Origin: Planosporangium thailandense
GTDB lineage: Bacteria; Actinomycetota; Actinomycetes; Mycobacteriales; Micromonosporaceae
Direction of reading: 5' to 3'
Assembly (NCBI RefSeq): GCF_011947195.1
Contig: NZ_JAATVY010000042.1
Location: forward strand, 1-39,898
Length of the DNA: 39,898 nt
Each line of letters starts with the position of its first letter. Positions within the stretch are counted from its first letter, which is position 1. A program made the translations under genes and the position numbers. Shown here piece by piece: positions 39,875 to 39,898 of this stretch. The notes under the pieces are model-generated. The model made no database searches, was not told where the DNA came from, and was given only the letters and a program-made list of their open reading frames with translations.

Positions 39875-39898
39875 GCGGCCCGCCAGCTAGGCCGCACC

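Overview
The window is very GC-rich with strong third-position GC bias, frequent GTG starts and compact gene spacing. It looks like chromosomal DNA of a high-GC actinobacterium. The protein families fit Micromonosporaceae (Micromonospora, Actinoplanes or Dactylosporangium type), but that placement is an inference from gene content, not a database match. I see no rRNA, tRNA, transposase, integrase or CRISPR array.

Layout: (1) 16-7254 is a selenium and formate block. selD (+) faces an operon on the minus strand that encodes the catalytic, iron-sulfur and NrfD-type membrane subunits of a formate dehydrogenase, plus a small unknown protein. The catalytic gene carries an in-frame TGA at the canonical selenocysteine position, followed by a clear SECIS-like stem-loop, so 3970-7254 is one selenoprotein gene and not two ORFs or a pseudogene. 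(2) 7558-11175 holds an 886-aa repeat-rich protein of unknown function, acylphosphatase and an RsbW-like ATPase. (3) 11187-12101 is a two-gene unit of an XRE regulator and a ClpP-fold protein that has lost all three catalytic residues. (4) 12338-16327 holds a papain-family peptidase, a GCS2-type glutamate-cysteine ligase and a membrane acyltransferase whose open frame runs antisense through a STAS gene. (5) 15971-21358 holds STAS, a GGDEF-EAL protein, trehalose-6-phosphate synthase and a GAF protein with a degenerate kinase region. (6) 21423-28184 holds a UBP zinc finger coupled to a Na+/H+ antiporter, a lactonase-like beta-propeller, an APC permease, a GNAT acetyltransferase and an amidase. 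(7) 28513-31680 holds a secreted COG4315-type repeat protein, a beta-hydroxyacid dehydrogenase and a GlgC-like nucleotidyltransferase. (8) 31797-36356 is an extracytoplasmic flavinylation and electron-transfer cluster: ferric-reductase-like flavocytochrome, FMN-binding protein, ApbE, then a histidine kinase with no response regulator beside it. (9) 36406-39732 holds a VOC protein and a cheY, STAS, SpoIIE-phosphatase operon.

How the genes connect: SelD makes selenophosphate needed for Sec insertion into FdhA; selA, selB and selC are not in the window. Regulatory genes of the partner-switching type recur (RsbW-like ATPase, two STAS proteins, SpoIIE phosphatase), alongside c-di-GMP, GAF and CheY signalling. 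A recurrent oddity is low-copy short tandem repetition, often exactly three units, both inside coding regions and placed over or just after stop codons.
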